Assembly (NCBI RefSeq): GCF_034440735.1
Contig: NZ_CP140098.1
Coordinates: 2,473,501 to 2,537,500 of the forward strand
From: Deinococcus sp. AB2017081
GTDB taxonomy: Bacteria; Deinococcota; Deinococci; Deinococcales; Deinococcaceae
DNA length: 64,000 bases
Direction of reading: 5' to 3'
Every line of letters begins with the position of its first letter. Position 1 is the first letter of the stretch. Of this stretch, positions 61,685-64,000 are shown in pieces. Under the pieces are notes generated by a model, which was not told the DNA's origin, searched no databases, and saw only the letters and a program-made list of their open reading frames with translations. The position numbers and the translations under genes were made by a program.

Positions 61685-62056
61685 TCAGTCACCGGCTCGC
61701 CCTGCGGGTTTCCGCAGCGTCACCACGCCGCCGAACGAGCCCGGCCAGTCCAGGAAGGCCCGTACCGCGTCGGCCTGCGCGGGCGTGCAGCCGAGCAGCA
61801 CCTTGACCTCCGCATCGCGCTTCACGGCGTCCACGGTCGCCACGATGCCCGTCACGTCCCGCGCGCCGGGCCGACCCACGAACACGTCGATGTCGGCCCC
61901 GTCGCTGGAGCGGGTGCCGCGCAGGCAGCCGTAGTCGAGCGGGTACGTGCTGTCCGGATAGCGCGGGTGCGGGCTGCCCGCCGGGCGTTCCACGACGACC
62001 TCCGAGGCGGCCACCAGCGCGTCGAGGACGTTCCAGAAGGGTTCGCCGTCGCTCAC
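61685..62056 (-). CDS. Inorganic pyrophosphatase-like protein
   Basis: 123 residues from GTG 62056, overlapping the lysT stop by 4 nt. The motif HPRYPDSTYPLDYGCLRGT then SSDGADIDVFVGR recalls the substrate-binding strands of soluble family I pyrophosphatase (YPxxYGYIxGTxxxDGxxxDV). Several catalytic aspartates of the full-length enzyme are not found and it is shorter, so activity is uncertain. It is translationally coupled to lysT. Confidence 0.7.
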   Translation of the reverse strand: MSDGEPFWNVLDALVAASEVVVERPAGSPHPRYPDSTYPLDYGCLRGTRSSDGADIDVFVGRPGARDVTGIVATVDAVKRDAEVKVLLGCTPAQADAVRAFLDWPGSFGGVVTLRKPAGRAGD

Positions 62057-63339
62057 GCGCCCACTGCCGCGTGCCCCACGTCCGACGGAAGCGCGATCCG
62101 GCCCATGACCGCGGTCGCGGCGGCCACGGCGGGCGACGCCAGATAGATCCGCGCGTCCTTGTCGCCCATGCGGCCGATGAAGTTGCGGTTGCTGGTGCTC
62201 ACGCAGACCTCGCCCGGCGCGAGCACGCCCTGATGGCGGCCCATGCACGGCCCGCAGCCCGGCGTGCCCAGCACCGCCCCGGCCCGCTGGAGGGTCAGCA
62301 GCGTGCCGTCCGCCATGGCCTGTTCCATGACCTCGGAGCTGGCGGGGATGACCAGCAGGCGGGTGCCGGGGGCCACCTTCTGGCCGCGCAGCACGGCGGC
62401 GGCGGCGTGCAGATCTTCGATGCGCCCGTTGGTGCAGGTGCCGATGAATACCTGATCGATGGGGGTGTCCCGCAGCTGGTCGCGCAGCTCGGCCACGTCG
62501 TAGACGTTGTCGACCTCGTTCGGGGCGGACATGCGGGGGTTCAGGGCCGACAGGTCGATCTCGACGGTCTGCACGTAGGTCGCGCCGTCGTCGGGGTAGA
62601 CCCAGTCCGGCACGTCGTAGCCGTAGCCGGTCAGGATCTCGCCACCGGGCACGACCAGTCCGGCCTTCGCCCCGGCCTCGACGCACAGGTTCGCCAGGGT
62701 CATGCGCTCGCCACGGGTGAAGCGGTCAGCGGCGTGCATCTCGATGCTCTGGTAGGTCGCGCCGTCCGCGCCGAGCACGCGGATCATCTCCAGCGCCACA
62801 TCCTTCGCGGTCACCCCAGGGCGCAGGTCGCCGGTAAAGCTGACCTTGACGCTCTCCGGAACCCTGAGCCACGTCTTGCCGCTCGCGGCGGCCAGGGCGA
62901 TGTCGGTCGCGCCCATGCCGGTGCCGAAGGCCGCCACCGCGCCGTAGGTCGTCGAGTGGCTGTCGCTGCCCAGCACGATCCAGCCGGGACGGGCCAGCCC
63001 CTCCTCCATCAGCACCTGGTGGCAGATGCCGCGCCCCACGTCGAACAGGCGCACGCCCGTCTGCGCGGCGTACTCGCGGGCCTCCTTCTGCGCCTGGGCG
63101 ACGCTGACGGTCGACGCCGGGGCCACGTGGTCGATGACGATGCTGACGCGCTCGGGGAACTTCGGCAGCGCGTCCAGATCCCTCTGCATGCGCTCGATGA
63201 AGCTCTGCGCGATGGAATCCACGACCATGACCTGATCCACCTCGACCACCGCGAGGTCACCGGCATACACGGCGCGGTCGCCCCGCCGCGAGAGGATCTT
63301 CTCCGCCATCGTCTGCGGGCGGTTCGCTGCTTCGCTCAT
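62053..63339 (-). CDS. lysT: Homoaconitase / 3-isopropylmalate dehydratase-type large subunit
   Basis: 428 residues. The 4Fe-4S cysteines are in IGTCTNGRIEDL and GTPGCGPCMGRHQG. HVAPASTVSVAQAQKEAREY and GSDSHSTTYGAVAAFGTGMG are the conserved substrate and cluster regions. Together with the lysU subunit 2 kb away it would convert homocitrate to homoisocitrate in the aminoadipate route to lysine; a LeuC role is the alternative. The ATG at 63339 has CAGAAT 7 nt upstream. Confidence 0.88.
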   Translation of the reverse strand: MSEAANRPQTMAEKILSRRGDRAVYAGDLAVVEVDQVMVVDSIAQSFIERMQRDLDALPKFPERVSIVIDHVAPASTVSVAQAQKEAREYAAQTGVRLFDVGRGICHQVLMEEGLARPGWIVLGSDSHSTTYGAVAAFGTGMGATDIALAAASGKTWLRVPESVKVSFTGDLRPGVTAKDVALEMIRVLGADGATYQSIEMHAADRFTRGERMTLANLCVEAGAKAGLVVPGGEILTGYGYDVPDWVYPDDGATYVQTVEIDLSALNPRMSAPNEVDNVYDVAELRDQLRDTPIDQVFIGTCTNGRIEDLHAAAAVLRGQKVAPGTRLLVIPASSEVMEQAMADGTLLTLQRAGAVLGTPGCGPCMGRHQGVLAPGEVCVSTSNRNFIGRMGDKDARIYLASPAVAAATAVMGRIALPSDVGHAAVGA

Positions 63340-63346
63340 GCCCGGT

Positions 63347-63352
63347 ATTCTG
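63347..63352 (-). promoter_or_regulatory. Possible leaderless -10 box (CAGAAT) of lysT
   Basis: CAGAAT on the minus strand is 7 nt from ATG 63339, a weak box but the same geometry as other leaderless starts. Confidence 0.35.
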
Positions 63353-63419
63353 CGCGATCACCACGGGCGCGGCGTGAGCTTGACTGGAATTCGTGGCGCC
63401 GCGCCTGCCGATTGACAGG

Positions 63420-64000
63420 TCAGTCCGGGAGGTCGAACAGCGACGGCATGGCCGTAGGCACCCGGAAGCGGGACGTGTCCAGCGGTGAGGCGTGCCCGCG
63501 CATCCCGGCCTGTCGCACCGCGGCCCGGAACAGCGCACGGAGCTGCTCGGCATACGGCCCGGTGCCGGTCATGCGCTGCCCGAAGCGGGGGTCGTCGAGT
63601 TCGCCGCCCCGCACTTCACGGATGAGCGCCTCCACGCGGGCGCGGCGCTGCGGCTGCTCGCGCGTCAGCCAGTCCATGAACAGGTCGGCGGTCACGCCGG
63701 GAAAGTGCACGACGTTGTACCCGGCGCTGACCGCTCCGGCACGGGCGGCCTCGCGGACGATGCGCGGCAGTTCCTCGTCGTTCAGGCCAGGGATGACCGG
63801 GCCGACCATCACGCTGACCGGCACGCCGGCCTCCGTGAGCCGGGCCACCGCGTCCAGCCGGGCCTGAGCCGTACTGGTGCGGGGCTCCATGCTGCGGCGC
63901 AGCGCTTCGTCCAGCGTGGTGATGCTCAGGGCCACCCGCACGAGGTTCCGGCGGGCGAGTTCGGCGAGCACGTCCAGATCGCGGGTGATCAGCGCGTTCT
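63420..64000 (-). CDS. Radical SAM protein (PA0069/SplB-like), C-terminal part
   Basis: The frame is open to the window's right edge, so the N-terminus with the CxxxCxxC cluster lies outside. The visible part has VRVALSITTLDEALRRSMEP, the barrel strand VPVSVMVGPVIPGLNDEELP, AGAVSAGYNVVHFPGV and LDDPRFGQRMTGTGPYAEQL. This matches the COG1533/PA0069 radical SAM group, whose substrate is unknown. The stop is at 63420; 80 nt separate it from lysT. Confidence 0.88.
   Translation of the reverse strand, partial: NALITRDLDVLAELARRNLVRVALSITTLDEALRRSMEPRTSTAQARLDAVARLTEAGVPVSVMVGPVIPGLNDEELPRIVREAARAGAVSAGYNVVHFPGVTADLFMDWLTREQPQRRARVEALIREVRGGELDDPRFGQRMTGTGPYAEQLRALFRAAVRQAGMRGHASPLDTSRFRVPTAMPSLFDLPD

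Overview
The window is chromosomal DNA from a Deinococcus-type bacterium. The base composition is very GC-rich and genes are tightly packed, often with 4-nt ATGA/GTGA overlaps. It carries the LysW carrier pathway for lysine (shared by Thermus and Deinococcus) and an outer-membrane BamA. Many starts have a TANNNT -10 box only about 6-9 nt upstream, the leaderless-mRNA arrangement described in Deinococcus. I see no tRNA, rRNA, CRISPR array, insertion sequence or prophage.

Layout. 1-4.4 kb: end of a PQQ-dependent alcohol dehydrogenase, a MoxJ-like binding protein, an ABC-2 type ATPase/permease pair and a second binding protein that looks truncated at a hairpin. 4.7-16.9 kb: NDH-2; a PadR regulator with a partner membrane protein; a polar amino-acid ABC binding protein and permease without an ATPase gene; AzlCD; a pseudokinase-like PASTA protein; cysteine desulfurase; Nif3 and a P-loop kinase. 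16.9-20.5 kb: nudix-valS operon behind a T-box leader, all on the minus strand. 20.5-29.3 kb: ADP-ribosylglycohydrolase, nucleotidyltransferase, L31, thymidine kinase, a GGDEF protein, a single-domain response regulator and a class A PBP.

29.3-38.4 kb: a complete System I cytochrome c maturation locus (ccdA-ccmA-ccmB, then ccmC-D-E-F-G-H), a CcmI/TPR protein fused to a c-type cytochrome, and a Rieske protein. A minus-strand phosphoesterase splits the locus in two. 38.7-49.6 kb: PfkB kinase, HD-GYP protein, RqcH, BamA, then a YggS-DivIVA-P450 run. 49.8-55.5 kb: small HTH protein, DUF554, argS, glycosyltransferase, proC.

55.6-63.3 kb: a second HD-GYP protein and the lysine (alpha-aminoadipate) genes lysX, lysW, lysU and lysT. 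Among them are a tandem zinc-ribbon protein, an ArsR regulator and, on the opposite strand, a Roadblock/LC7 plus unknown-protein pair whose promoter carries an ArsR-like palindrome. The window ends inside a radical SAM gene.

The most unusual points are a LysW that has lost all four zinc cysteines next to a tandem zinc-ribbon protein, the CcmI-cytochrome fusion, the PASTA pseudokinase, the T-box placed ahead of a Nudix gene, and the ArsR palindrome between -35 and -10 of the Roadblock pair.
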